Assembly: GCA_034432755.1 (NCBI GenBank)
Contig: DAOUBQ010000077.1
Coordinates: 4,935 to 68,934, forward strand
Source: UBA5195 sp034432755
GTDB lineage: Bacteria > Chloroflexota > Anaerolineae > Anaerolineales > Villigracilaceae
Direction: 5' to 3'
Length of the DNA: 64,000 bases
Under the pieces are notes generated by a model. That model was not told the origin of the DNA. It did no database searches and saw only the letters and a list, made by a program, of their open reading frames with translations. Each line of letters opens with the position of its first letter. Position 1 is the first letter of the stretch. Positions 8,017 to 16,573 of this stretch are shown here, one piece after another. Position numbers and translations under genes: made by a program.

Positions 8017-10134
8017 TCAGGTTTTTTTCTCCACCCGGTGAGCCATCAGCCATTCTTGCACATCCAGGGGGCCATCGCCCGGTTTGGCGCGAACATAAGT
8101 GCCATCCGGCTTCATCAACCGTGACCGAAGCGTGTCTTGAAGATACACATCTAACACTTGGGTTTTCATGTAATGGACATGGGCCGGTTTTTCGAGCGGG
8201 AAGACCACTTCCACGCGGTGGTCGAGATTGCGCGGCATGACATCGGCGCTGCCCAGGTAAATTTCCTCTTCGCCGCCGTTGTAGAAATAATAAATCCGGC
8301 TGTGCTCCAGGTAACGCCCAACAATGCTCGTCACCCGAATATTTTCGCTCACACCTTTGATGCCCGGCCGCAGACAGCAAATGCCCCGAACAAGCAAGTC
8401 TATCTGCACACCGCTTTGCGAGGCCTGATAGAGCAGTTCAATGATAGGCTGGTCAACCACCGCATTGACTTTAAACACCAGGTGCGCCCTTTTCCCGGCC
8501 TGGGCATGGCCGATTTCGCGCGCAATCAACGCTTCGAGCCGCTGCCGCAGGTTTACGGGGGCGACCAGCAACTTTTTATAGTCTTGTTTGGTCGAGTAAC
8601 CAGTGAGGTAATTGAACAGGTCGGTGGCGTCGGCTCCCATGTCTTCATCGCAGGTAAACAAGCCCAGGTCTTCGTACACCCGTGCGGTGGAGGGGTTGTA
8701 ATTGCCAGTCGCCAGATGCAGGTAGCGGCGGATGCCCTCTCCCTCCCGGCGAATCACCATGGCAATTTTGCTATGCGTCTTCAGCCCAATCAGCCCATAG
8801 ACAACATGCACCCCCACCTGTTCCAGCCGCCTGGCCCAGCCAATGTTGCTCTCCTCGTCGAAACGGGCTTTCAACTCCACCAGCACGGCCACTTGTTTGC
8901 CGCGCTCCGAGGCTTCGAGCAAGGCCTCCACCACCGGAGAATTCGGCCCCACCCGGTAAAGAGTCTGTTTGATGGCAAGCACCTGCGGGTCGCGCGCAGC
9001 AGCGTTCAGGAAATCAACCACTGGCGTAAACGAGTCGTAGGGATGATGAAGCAGCAGGTTTTCCTGCCGGATGGCATCGAAAATGTCTGATGGGGATGTC
9101 ACCTGCCGAAATGCAGGCAGGACAAACGGCTTGTACACTGGATATTTCAGGTCGTGCAATTCGACGCTGTTATAGACCTGCCACAGGCTGACCAATCCCA
9201 AAGGATTGTTTTGCACATAAATATCGGTCGGGCGCACTTCCAGGTTCTCGACCAGCAAGGCGCGGATGGTTTCGGGCATTGTTTCGGAAATAGAAACCTG
9301 CACCACCGAGCCAAATTTGCGCCGTCGGATGCTGGCCTGCATGGTCTCCAAAAGGTCGTCCGCTTCGAGTTCCTGGATTTCGACGTCGGCGTCGCGGATA
9401 ATGCGGAAGGGATGGGCGGTCACCACTTCCATACCGGGGAACAGCATCCCCAGGTTGGCGGCTATCACCTGCTCCAGCCAAACAAAGTAGTGTTGGCGCG
9501 CTATCGTGCCATCACGCCGTTCGCCGCCTGAGGAGCGTTTGACCGGCACCAGGCGATTGAGCGTATCTGGCACTTTCAGTCGGGCAAATTTCTCATTGCC
9601 TTTCGGGTCACGGATGACTATCGCCAGATTCAGGCTCAGGTTGGAAATGTGTGGGAAGGGATGCCCCGGGTCGAGCGCGAGTGGGGTCAGCACCGGGAAG
9701 GCTACCTCGCGGAAATAGGCGTCGGCCCGCTCTTTTTGAGCGGCATTCAATTTAGCATAGTCGAGAATATGAATGCCCGCTTTATCCAGATTCGGGAGTA
9801 GTTTCTTATTCCAACACTGGTGCGCTTCGTTATACAATTCGGTTGAGACTTTGCGAATAGCCGCCAGCACATCGCGCGGCGTGCGGCCATCAATGGAAAG
9901 ATCGGGGATGTGCGCTTCCACCTGCCGCCGAATGCCCGAAACCCGCACCATAAAAAACTCATCCATGTTCGAGCCAAAGATGGCAAGGAATTTTACCCGC
10001 TCAAGCAAGGGGTTAGTTTCGTCTTGGGCTTCTTCCAGCACGCGGCGCTGGAATTCGAGCATACCCAGTTCACGATTGATGTATAGTTTTGGGTCAGAAA
10101 GGGTCAGGGTAGGGTCGTTGGGAGGGAGCGCCAT
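8017..10134 (-). CDS. ppk1: Polyphosphate kinase 1
   Basis: 705 residues, the normal PPK1 length. It makes long-chain polyphosphate from ATP. The N-terminal domain begins with YINRELGMLEFQRRVLEEA and contains FLAIFGSNMDEFFMVRVSG, both PPK1 signatures. The phospholipase-D-like C-terminal domains include ELKARFDEESNIGWARRLE and GLKTHSKIAMV, whose His is the phosphorylated residue of the family. A second HKD-like segment SRIYYFYNGGEEEIYLGSAD follows. It lies 41 nt downstream of a CHAD protein on the same strand. CHAD domains are known polyphosphate binders, so the pair makes functional sense. No strong Shine-Dalgarno precedes the ATG. No exopolyphosphatase gene is nearby. Confidence 0.95.
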   Translation of the reverse strand: MALPPNDPTLTLSDPKLYINRELGMLEFQRRVLEEAQDETNPLLERVKFLAIFGSNMDEFFMVRVSGIRRQVEAHIPDLSIDGRTPRDVLAAIRKVSTELYNEAHQCWNKKLLPNLDKAGIHILDYAKLNAAQKERADAYFREVAFPVLTPLALDPGHPFPHISNLSLNLAIVIRDPKGNEKFARLKVPDTLNRLVPVKRSSGGERRDGTIARQHYFVWLEQVIAANLGMLFPGMEVVTAHPFRIIRDADVEIQELEADDLLETMQASIRRRKFGSVVQVSISETMPETIRALLVENLEVRPTDIYVQNNPLGLVSLWQVYNSVELHDLKYPVYKPFVLPAFRQVTSPSDIFDAIRQENLLLHHPYDSFTPVVDFLNAAARDPQVLAIKQTLYRVGPNSPVVEALLEASERGKQVAVLVELKARFDEESNIGWARRLEQVGVHVVYGLIGLKTHSKIAMVIRREGEGIRRYLHLATGNYNPSTARVYEDLGLFTCDEDMGADATDLFNYLTGYSTKQDYKKLLVAPVNLRQRLEALIAREIGHAQAGKRAHLVFKVNAVVDQPIIELLYQASQSGVQIDLLVRGICCLRPGIKGVSENIRVTSIVGRYLEHSRIYYFYNGGEEEIYLGSADVMPRNLDHRVEVVFPLEKPAHVHYMKTQVLDVYLQDTLRSRLMKPDGTYVRAKPGDGPLDVQEWLMAHRVEKKT

Positions 10135-10175
10135 AATCTTCTACCGGTGAAAAATTTATTTCCCCAATCTTATCA

Positions 10176-11045
10176 TCAATCCGGAGAGAGAGCCGCAGCC
10201 TGCTCAGTCACTTGCCAGTCGAAGGGTTGTCCGGGGCTGGCGCGCCAGAAGGTCTCCACTTCATCTTTATCTTTGATGTAGGCGGCGATTAATTCGGCGT
10301 GACGATGCTCATAATAGCGGCGGACAGATTCAGGGGAGCCTGTCTCGCCCAGTTCATCCAGCGTGAACAGAAAAACCTCAACATCCTGTATCTCTCCCAT
10401 TGCAGTCTGGTAGTTGTGCATCCGCCTAAAATTGGCCTGCGGGAACTCCGGCACGAGCGGGTGAATGATTTCAACCATATAGCGGAAGCGCTTGAAAGCG
10501 ATGCGCGTGCGATGTATGGTGGCGGGTTGGGCCGGATTTATCCAGCTATACCGTTGAAGGACGGTTCCGTAGGCTTCATCAACGGCCTGGAGAACCTGGG
10601 CATCGAACTCCGGGCCGGGAATTACGTCCGCTCTATCGGCGCGCACTTTCTCCAGCCGCCGGGCGATGCTAGATGGTTTCAGGTCTTCCACGATTTCTTC
10701 GGCCTCGCGCAACAGGTGGCGCTCGCGTTTTTGCAAAATTTGCTGGAGGGGCTTCAATTCGGGCAGCGACTCGATGGTTTCGGAGATTTCGGCCAACATA
10801 ACTTGGGTATCGCGCAAGGCGTCGAACTCGTCCAACTGCCCCTTAAGCGCCTTGCGAATCTTTTGCAGCCGGGGATGCGGCGATACGGCCCGAATCAGGT
10901 CCACCAGGGCCAGCAAACGGCGAGCAGCCACGCGCAAGTCGTGAACGGCCTCCTCAGAAAATTCGCGGCGGCAGGTTTTTATCTGTTCGCGGTATTTCTC
11001 CCAACGGGTGTCGATTGCTTCGAGAAGCAATGTATTCGCATCCAT
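10176..11045 (-). CDS. CHAD domain protein (polyphosphate-associated)
   Basis: 289 residues, alpha-helical and rich in Arg, Glu and His. Residues about 14-60 contain REFSEEAVHDLRVAARRLLALV and a later segment IHRTRIAFKRFRYMVEIIHP; these paired HxxRVxxRR and HxxRxxxKxxRY motifs define the CHAD domain, whose basic surface binds polyphosphate granules. An AGGATG site lies shortly before the ATG. It is the first gene of a pair with ppk1, which supports a role in polyphosphate granule organisation or regulation. There is no attached CYTH (triphosphatase) domain. Confidence 0.85.
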   Translation of the reverse strand: MDANTLLLEAIDTRWEKYREQIKTCRREFSEEAVHDLRVAARRLLALVDLIRAVSPHPRLQKIRKALKGQLDEFDALRDTQVMLAEISETIESLPELKPLQQILQKRERHLLREAEEIVEDLKPSSIARRLEKVRADRADVIPGPEFDAQVLQAVDEAYGTVLQRYSWINPAQPATIHRTRIAFKRFRYMVEIIHPLVPEFPQANFRRMHNYQTAMGEIQDVEVFLFTLDELGETGSPESVRRYYEHRHAELIAAYIKDKDEVETFWRASPGQPFDWQVTEQAAALSPD

Positions 11046-11123
11046 ACATACATCCTGATATAGTAGTTTACATGAAATCAGACCTCAAACAAATACACTG
11101 CCAACCCTTTTAGGTTAATGCAT

Positions 11124-11154
11124 AAAAATTAACGCCCGCTTACAGAGGCGTTAA
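11124..11154 (-). terminator. Terminator after mutL
   Basis: Read on the minus strand: TTAACGCC, 10-nt loop, GGCGTTAA, then TTTTT. It lies 53 nt past the mutL stop codon and before the CHAD gene, separating the two transcripts. Confidence 0.7.
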
Positions 11155-11207
11155 CTTTGGGTAAAATTTGACATTCTGAATTTAAGATTCAAACGAAACG
11201 CCCAAAA

Positions 11208-12986
11208 TCACCTCGCCCCCCTGCGCCCAAACTGCCGCTCCAGCAGGTCCACCGACAGATGAATCATCGTTGGCCTTCCATGCGGGCAGGTGCGTGGCGA
11301 ATCGCAGTTCTCTAGGTCAGTCAGCAGAGCGCGCTGCTCGTCGGGAGTAAGCGCCTGCCCGGCCTTCACCGCCAGCCGCTTGCAAACCCGCCCGGCAATT
11401 TTGGCTTCAATTTCCGTCTGAAGCGGTGACTCGTCCTCCTCGAAATCCTCCACCAGCGCGCGCAGAGCCGTCGCCGGGTCGGCATGACCGAACAGGGCCG
11501 GCATGGCGCGGATTTGAAAACTATTTGGCCCAAACGGCTCCACCTCGAACCCAAAACGGCTTAATACCGATAACTGATTACTGATAACCGCTGCGCTGGA
11601 AGGCGGAAGAGTCACCACCACCGGCGTCAACAGCGCCTGAGAGGGAACATTCTGCTGCGCGCGCTGTGCCATCAACTTCTCGAACAAGACCCGCTCGTGG
11701 GCCGCGTGCTGGTCAATGAGATACAACCCATCTGGCCCCTCCGCAATCAGATACGTTGCGCCAATTTGGCCGATCAGACGCAATAAAGGCAGATGGACCA
11801 ACGATGAAGGAGGAATGCTTAATGAAGAATCAGGAATGACCTGCCCAGCCGGAACGGTTTCATCGTTCTGCATTCTGACTTCTGCATTTGAATCATGCCC
11901 AATCATCCAATCCAACCCTGCCGCCTGATGACTGTTCACTGATGACTGACCACTGGAATTTCCCCACACATTCTGCATGGGCGGCAGCGACGGTACCGGC
12001 GAATACGCCAACAGCGCGCGCCGCACTGAACGCTGCACGAAACTGAACACCCGCTCCTGGCTTCTAAAGCGCACCTCCGCCTTGGCCGGGTGGACGTTGA
12101 CATCCACCTCCTGCGGGTCAATTTCGAGGAACAGAGTGGTCAAGGGGTAACGTCCCACCATCAGCAGGGTGTGGTAAGCCTGCATGAGAGCCTGAGTCAG
12201 CGGCGTATCCGATACCCAGCGGCCGTTGATGAAAAAAGTCATCTCGCGGCGGTTCGAGCGGGTCAGCGCTGCTGGGGAGACATAACCGGTCAACTTAAGA
12301 CCGTCTTCTTCTGCAATCACCTCCAGCATCTGCTTCGCCACATCCACCCCATACAGGGCCGCCAGAATTGCGCGCCGGTCTCCGTCGCCGCTGGTTTGCA
12401 GGGTGGGGGTCTTGCCGTCGGTCAGGTGAAAGCGCGCCTGTGGGTAGGCCAGCGCGTAGCGCGTCACCAGCCCGTCAATGGCGCGCCGTTCGGTCACATC
12501 TTGCTTAAGAAATTTCAGGCGGGCCGGGACGTTGTAGAATAAATCTTCGACCCGGATGAGCGTCCCGACCGGCGCGCCGACCGCTTCGACGCTTTTCACC
12601 AACCCGCCCTCCACCCGTATTCTGGCTCCCGTATCCGAATCCCTCACCCGGCTGGTAATGGTCAGGCGCGAGACTGAGCCAATCGAGGCCAGCGCCTCGC
12701 CCCGGAAACCGAGCGTGGCGATATGAAACAGGTCAGCCGCCGAGGCCAGTTTGCTGGTGGCGTGCCGCTCCACCGCCAGGGGCAGTTCTGAGGCCGGGAT
12801 ACCGCTGCCATCATCGGCCACTTCCACCAGGCGGCGGCCGGCTTCCTGGATGGTGACGTGAATTGACTTTGCGCCCGCATCGAGCGCGTTTTCCACCAGT
12901 TCCTTAACGACCGAGGCCGGCCGTTCTACCACCTCCCCAGCGGCAATTTGCGAGGCAACTTCAGGAGCGAGTAATCGGATGGGCAT
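11208..12986 (-). CDS. mutL: DNA mismatch repair protein MutL (endonuclease type)
   Basis: 592 residues. The GHKL ATPase domain begins MPIRLLAPEVASQIAAGEVV and holds VENALDAGA and GFRGEALASIGS. The C-terminal domain carries the nuclease metal motif DQHA-x2-E-x4-E (DQHAAHERVLFE) and the CPHGRP zinc motif near the end, so this is a nicking MutL, as expected where no MutH exists. The start at 12986 gives the normal N-terminus; the frame is open 41 codons further upstream but those residues do not belong. No Shine-Dalgarno is seen; a TATAAT ends exactly 6 nt before the ATG. The interdomain linker (about residues 340-400) is built from short repeat DNA, described separately. No mutS is adjacent. 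Confidence 0.95.
   Translation of the reverse strand: MPIRLLAPEVASQIAAGEVVERPASVVKELVENALDAGAKSIHVTIQEAGRRLVEVADDGSGIPASELPLAVERHATSKLASAADLFHIATLGFRGEALASIGSVSRLTITSRVRDSDTGARIRVEGGLVKSVEAVGAPVGTLIRVEDLFYNVPARLKFLKQDVTERRAIDGLVTRYALAYPQARFHLTDGKTPTLQTSGDGDRRAILAALYGVDVAKQMLEVIAEEDGLKLTGYVSPAALTRSNRREMTFFINGRWVSDTPLTQALMQAYHTLLMVGRYPLTTLFLEIDPQEVDVNVHPAKAEVRFRSQERVFSFVQRSVRRALLAYSPVPSLPPMQNVWGNSSGQSSVNSHQAAGLDWMIGHDSNAEVRMQNDETVPAGQVIPDSSLSIPPSSLVHLPLLRLIGQIGATYLIAEGPDGLYLIDQHAAHERVLFEKLMAQRAQQNVPSQALLTPVVVTLPPSSAAVISNQLSVLSRFGFEVEPFGPNSFQIRAMPALFGHADPATALRALVEDFEEDESPLQTEIEAKIAGRVCKRLAVKAGQALTPDEQRALLTDLENCDSPRTCPHGRPTMIHLSVDLLERQFGRRGAR
11560..11960. repeat. Three short degenerate repeat tracts inside mutL
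   Basis: Tracts at 11560-11590 (taccgataactgattactga), about 11798-11900 (gaatgcttaatgaagaatca then gcattctgacttctgcattt) and 11930-11960 (ctgatgactgttcactgatg). Each is made of near-repeats of 7-12 nt and looks unlike the codon-biased DNA around it. In protein they give VISNQLSVLS, SNAEVRMQND and SSVNSHQ. The last two lie in the linker; the first lies in the C-terminal domain. The reading frame is kept throughout. Confidence 0.5.
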
Positions 12987-12992
12987 GGGGTG

Positions 12993-12998
12993 ATTATA
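12993..12998 (-). promoter_or_regulatory. Leaderless-type -10 box of mutL
   Basis: TATAAT on the minus strand, followed by 6 nt (cacccc) and the ATG. Transcription should start at or next to the A of ATG. No convincing -35. Confidence 0.6.
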
Positions 12999-13137
12999 CC
13001 CAGCGCGGAAAATTTTTGGACACGGAATACGCGGAAAACACGGGCAAACACCGAGGAAAACAGTGTTATCAGGGCTTTTTCCGCGTCCATGCTTCATGTG
13101 AAACCGCAAAGAGCCATCTTCTATACACCGGGCGGGT

Positions 13138-13143
13138 TATAAT
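13138..13143 (+). promoter_or_regulatory. -10 box close to the lipoprotein hydrolase start
   Basis: TATAAT ending 8 nt before the ATG at 13152, with no Shine-Dalgarno between; a leaderless or near-leaderless start is expected. The rest of the 165-bp gap to mutL holds a short repeat-like stretch (ggacacggaatacgcggaaa). Confidence 0.5.
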
Positions 13144-13151
13144 TTCAAAAT

Positions 13152-14246
13152 ATGCAAAAATTCTTGCTGCTCCTGTGCGTGTTCTGGCTGGCCGCCTGCC
13201 AGCCCGCCGCGCCAACGGCCTCCCCCACGCCCCTGCCGCCCACGCCGCGCCCCACGCGCCCGCCCGCCCCCAGCGTGACGCCCATTCCGCCGCCCACCCG
13301 CGCCCCCACCTGGACGCCCGAAACGGCCGCCTCGCCTACTGCCGAACTGTTTTTCTACCGCTACACCGTCGAGGCCCTGCGCATACGCCCCTACGGAGGC
13401 GGAAAAATCGAACTGACCCAAAAAACCGCCGAAACCCCGCTCTACAACCAGTACATCTTCCGCTACCCCTCCGACGGCCTGACCATCTACGGCTACGCCA
13501 ATCTCCCGCGCGGCGAGGGGCCGTTTTCGGTCATCATCATGTTGCACGGCGGTGCAGACCCGGCTTCTTATACCATTTTTGAGCAGGATACCGGCTATGC
13601 CAACCTCTTGGCCCGGCGCGGCTACATCGTCTTGCACCCCAACTACCGCAATTTTGCGCCCTCCGACCCCGGCGAAAACCTCTTCATGGCGGGTTACGCC
13701 ATTGACGTGCTGAACCTGGTCGCGCTGGTCAAAAGCGAAGCCGGCCAAACCTGGAGCAACCTGCGCACGGCCAAACCGGGCAAAATCGGGCTGTGGGCCT
13801 TCAGCATGGGGGGGGCGGTGGCCTGGCGGGTGCTGGTCGTTAGCCCGCATATCCAGGCGGCTTTTTTCTATGCCCCCATGAGCGGCGACGACCTCTTGAA
13901 CGCCAAATTCTTCCCCAACGACCCCAATACCCAGGCCACCCTGGCTATGCCGGCCTTCGCTTTCCTCTCCACCTCGCCGCAATATTTTTTCCGCGACATC
14001 AACATTCCGATTGACATCCATCACGGTACCGCCGATTCGGTCGTCCCGGTCGAGTGGTCGCGCCAGGCCTGCGAACAGTTGAAATCGCTCGGCAAAACGG
14101 TCAACTGCTATTTCTACGAAGGCGCCAACCACTCGTTTTCAAGGCAACAGGGGCAAAAAATCGAATCACGGATGAACAATTTTTTCGATAAGTTTCTCAA
14201 ATTCGCGCCATCCACCCCAACCCCCACGCCCATCGCCACGCCCTGA
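13152..14246 (+). CDS. Lipoprotein alpha/beta hydrolase (prolyl-oligopeptidase / dienelactone-hydrolase type)
   Basis: 364 residues. A signal peptide with lipobox LAAC (Cys17) is followed by a long Pro/Thr-rich spacer (about 18-60), then an alpha/beta hydrolase domain. The nucleophile elbow is AFSMGG; acidic residue and His are seen in HHGTADSVVPVEWS and EGANHSFSRQQ, so a Ser-Asp-His triad is complete. HGG in MLHGGADP is a likely oxyanion element. It should be an esterase or peptidase on the outer face of the membrane. The substrate cannot be named. The C-terminus ends in another short Pro/Thr tail. It is followed by the HAD gene, which has its own -10 box. Confidence 0.75.
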   Translation: MQKFLLLLCVFWLAACQPAAPTASPTPLPPTPRPTRPPAPSVTPIPPPTRAPTWTPETAASPTAELFFYRYTVEALRIRPYGGGKIELTQKTAETPLYNQYIFRYPSDGLTIYGYANLPRGEGPFSVIIMLHGGADPASYTIFEQDTGYANLLARRGYIVLHPNYRNFAPSDPGENLFMAGYAIDVLNLVALVKSEAGQTWSNLRTAKPGKIGLWAFSMGGAVAWRVLVVSPHIQAAFFYAPMSGDDLLNAKFFPNDPNTQATLAMPAFAFLSTSPQYFFRDINIPIDIHHGTADSVVPVEWSRQACEQLKSLGKTVNCYFYEGANHSFSRQQGQKIESRMNNFFDKFLKFAPSTPTPTPIATP

Positions 14247-14249
14247 CGG

Positions 14250-14255
14250 TATAAT
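14250..14255 (+). promoter_or_regulatory. Leaderless-type -10 box of the HAD gene
   Basis: TATAAT starting 4 nt after the upstream stop codon and ending exactly 6 nt before the ATG at 14262. No Shine-Dalgarno. Confidence 0.6.
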
Positions 14256-14261
14256 CGCCCC

Positions 14262-14900
14262 ATGCAATTTACCACCCTCTTCATTGACCTCGATGACACG
14301 CTCTACCCCGCCGGGAACGGATTGTGGCAGGCCATCAAGGAACGCATCCGCCAGTACATGCGCGAGCGGCTTGGCATCCCGGCCCAAGTCGTGCCAGAAC
14401 TCAGCCACCAGTACTTCCTGCAATACGGCACCACCCTGCGTGGATTGCAGGCCAACTATCCGGTGGATGTGCGCGATTACCTGGCCTACGTCCACGATGT
14501 GCCGCTGGCCGATTACATCGCGCCGAACCCGCAATTGGGTTCGATTTTGAACGCTATCCCAGCCCGAAAATTCATCTTCACCAACGCCGATTCAGCCCAC
14601 GCCCGGCGCGTGCTGCGCCAACTGAACATTGAATCCTGTTTCGACGGCCTGGTGGATGTCATCGCCATGGCCCCCTACTGCAAACCAATGCCCGAATCCT
14701 TCGAAATTGCCCAAACCCTGGCCGGAGAACCCGACCCGCGCCGCTGCGTAATGATTGACGACCTGCCGCACACCACCCGCGCCGCCCGCCAGCGTGGATT
14801 CCTGGCCCTGCTCTACGGCCAATCGGAACCACACCCTCATGCCGACGCCGTGTTTAGCGACTGGTCGCTTTTGCCCACCCTGCTCAACGGGAGGAACTGA
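14262..14900 (+). CDS. HAD-superfamily phosphatase, pyrimidine 5'-nucleotidase-like
   Basis: 212 residues. Motif I is FIDLDDTLYP (Asp nucleophile and acid/base Asp), motif II is FTNAD, the conserved Lys is in YCKPMPESF, and motif IV is MIDDLPHT. The all-alpha cap with a segment like IRQYMRERLGI and the LDDTLYP signature match the SDT1/pyrimidine 5'-nucleotidase subgroup, which dephosphorylates nucleoside monophosphates. The exact substrate is an inference. Its stop overlaps the start of the next gene by one base (TGATG), so the small membrane protein is likely translationally coupled. Confidence 0.8.
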   Translation: MQFTTLFIDLDDTLYPAGNGLWQAIKERIRQYMRERLGIPAQVVPELSHQYFLQYGTTLRGLQANYPVDVRDYLAYVHDVPLADYIAPNPQLGSILNAIPARKFIFTNADSAHARRVLRQLNIESCFDGLVDVIAMAPYCKPMPESFEIAQTLAGEPDPRRCVMIDDLPHTTRAARQRGFLALLYGQSEPHPHADAVFSDWSLLPTLLNGRN

Positions 14901-15124
14901 TGCACCCCGAAAAAATCTGGATTGTGATTGTGCTGCTCATTGTCATCCTGGTCTTCTCTAACCTGGTGATGTTCGCGCTGGTGCGCGGCTGGGCGCCCCG
15001 CAAAGGCGAAAAGAACTTTCTGCAAGGCTTCACCCAACCCTGGAAAACCCAAGATGACAAACTCAAAGAACTCAGCCAACGGGTCAAGGAACTGGATGCA
15101 GGTGACAAAAATAGCCAACCCTGA
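14900..15124 (+). CDS. Small membrane-anchored protein with charged C-terminus
   Basis: 74 residues. One N-terminal hydrophobic helix (about 6-29, IVIVLLIVILVFSNLVMFAL) is followed by a hydrophilic, Lys/Glu/Gln-rich tail containing DDKLKELSQRVKELDA, which looks like a short coiled coil. GGGAGG lies 5-10 nt before the ATG. It overlaps the HAD gene by one base. Family not recognised. Confidence 0.65.
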   Translation: MHPEKIWIVIVLLIVILVFSNLVMFALVRGWAPRKGEKNFLQGFTQPWKTQDDKLKELSQRVKELDAGDKNSQP

Positions 15125-15129
15125 ATCTC

Positions 15130-15192
15130 TTACGCATTTCTTACGCCTTCCTCGCCCGCTTTCATTATTATTTAATCCGCAAATGCTATAGT
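15130..15192 (+). promoter_or_regulatory. Promoter region of the S41 protease with 11-bp direct repeat
   Basis: Two 11-mers in tandem, TTACGCATTTC and TTACGCCTTCC (15130-15151, 9 of 11 identical), have the spacing of OmpR/PhoB-type response-regulator boxes. Downstream is an extended -10, TGCTATAGT (15184-15192). Predicted start is near 15199, 18 nt before the GTG codon. Confidence 0.4.
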
Positions 15193-15216
15193 AAGTGGCA
15201 AACTTTGGAGGTATCT

Positions 15217-16464
15217 GTGAACAAATTCGTCAAATTCATGCTGGTTTCGTTCCTGGCCCTGTTTCTATTGATAGGCGCCTTCTCCGGCGGATTCGTAGTC
15301 GGACACTTCACCTCGCTCGGCGCCTTCATCCCGAACTTCTCGCTGCCGGGCGCGCCTGCGGTAGCAGCCACGCCCCAAGCCGCCGTGGAAGCCACGCCCG
15401 AAGACCTGCAACAACTCTTTACCCCCTTCTGGGAAACCTGGACCCTCGTCCACGAGCAATATGTGGACCAGCCGGTGGATGACACCGCCCTGATGCGCGG
15501 CGCGATTCGCGGGATGCTCCAGGCCCTGGGCGATGACCACACCTCGTACATGGACCCGCAAGAATACGAGGACGCCAACGCCGGATTGGCCGGTAACTAC
15601 GAGGGAATTGGCGCTTACGTTGACACCACCGGCGATTACCTGACCGTCATCAGCCCCATCAAAGATTCCCCGGCTGAAGCAGCCGGGCTGCGCGCCGGAG
15701 ATAAAATCATCGCCATTAACGGCGAAGACATGACCGGCATCAACCCCGAACTGGCCCGCCGCAAGGTGCTTGGCCCCGCCGGAACGACCGTTGTCCTGAC
15801 CATCCAACGCGAGGGCGAAGAAAAGCCTTTTGATGTTTCCATTACCCGCGCCAAGATTGTTGTCAAAAGCGTGGAATACGAGATGAAAGGCGAGATTGCC
15901 TATGTTCAGCTCAACACCTTTGGCGAAACCACCAGCCGTGAATTACGCGATGCTCTCAAGGAATTGATGGCTCAAAACCCAAAAGGTCTCATCCTTGACC
16001 TGCGCAACAACGGCGGCGGCTACCTGCGCACCTCGGTCGAAGTCCTGTCGCAGTTTGTGAAACAGGGTGAAGTGGCCCTCTATGAGCAATACGGTGACGG
16101 CAAGCGTGACACGTTCACAACCACCGGCGGCGGCCTGGCAACCGACATTCCGATGGTGGTGCTGATAAATGAGGGCTCTGCTTCGGCCTCCGAAATCGTG
16201 GCCGGGGCCTTGCAAGATTACGGGCGCGCTACCCTGGTTGGGGTCAAGTCCTACGGCAAAGGCTCGGTGCAAAACTGGATTCCGCTCAATGGCAAAGAAG
16301 GCGCAGTTCGAATCACCATTGCCAAATGGCTCACGCCCAAAGAACGCACCATCCACAAAATTGGTCTGCAGCCCGATGTGCAGGTCGAATTCACTCAAGC
16401 AGACCGCGACGCCAAACGCGACCCGCAACTGGAAAAAGCACTCGAGCTGCTCTCAAAACCCTAA
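15217..16464 (+). CDS. ctpA: S41 family C-terminal processing peptidase
   Basis: 415 residues. One N-terminal membrane helix (FMLVSFLALFLLIGAF) anchors an extracytoplasmic protease. A PDZ domain follows (about 115-195, with AAGLRAGDKIIAINGEDM) and then the S41 core. The catalytic Ser is in NEGSASASEIVAGAL and the Lys in VGVKSYGKGSVQ. CtpA-type enzymes trim or degrade secreted and membrane proteins from their C-termini. The frame opens at a TTG (15205), but GGAGG at 15207-15211 with 5-nt spacing points to the GTG at 15217. It is monocistronic by position, with a separate promoter for the next gene. Confidence 0.92.
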   Translation: MNKFVKFMLVSFLALFLLIGAFSGGFVVGHFTSLGAFIPNFSLPGAPAVAATPQAAVEATPEDLQQLFTPFWETWTLVHEQYVDQPVDDTALMRGAIRGMLQALGDDHTSYMDPQEYEDANAGLAGNYEGIGAYVDTTGDYLTVISPIKDSPAEAAGLRAGDKIIAINGEDMTGINPELARRKVLGPAGTTVVLTIQREGEEKPFDVSITRAKIVVKSVEYEMKGEIAYVQLNTFGETTSRELRDALKELMAQNPKGLILDLRNNGGGYLRTSVEVLSQFVKQGEVALYEQYGDGKRDTFTTTGGGLATDIPMVVLINEGSASASEIVAGALQDYGRATLVGVKSYGKGSVQNWIPLNGKEGAVRITIAKWLTPKERTIHKIGLQPDVQVEFTQADRDAKRDPQLEKALELLSKP

Positions 16465-16516
16465 AACGACCCCACCTGCCAGGTTAACGAAAGATTGATG
16501 CAACGCCAACGCAAAG

Positions 16517-16545
16517 TTTACGCAAAACGGGTAAAAGATTAAGAT
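16517..16545 (+). promoter_or_regulatory. Promoter of the zinc metallopeptidase
   Basis: TTTACG (16517-16522), 17-bp spacer, TAAGAT (16540-16545). The predicted start is about 20 nt before the ATG at 16574. Confidence 0.5.
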
Positions 16546-16573
16546 GAATACGTAGAACAGACGGAGGCAAACT

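Noticed and set aside
8158..9090. Long plus-strand open frame inside ppk1
   Set aside because: Antisense shadow; ppk1 motifs are intact along the minus strand.
13137..14132. Long minus-strand open frame antisense to the lipoprotein hydrolase
   Set aside because: Gly/Arg-rich low-complexity translation typical of a shadow; the plus strand has a full triad and lipobox.
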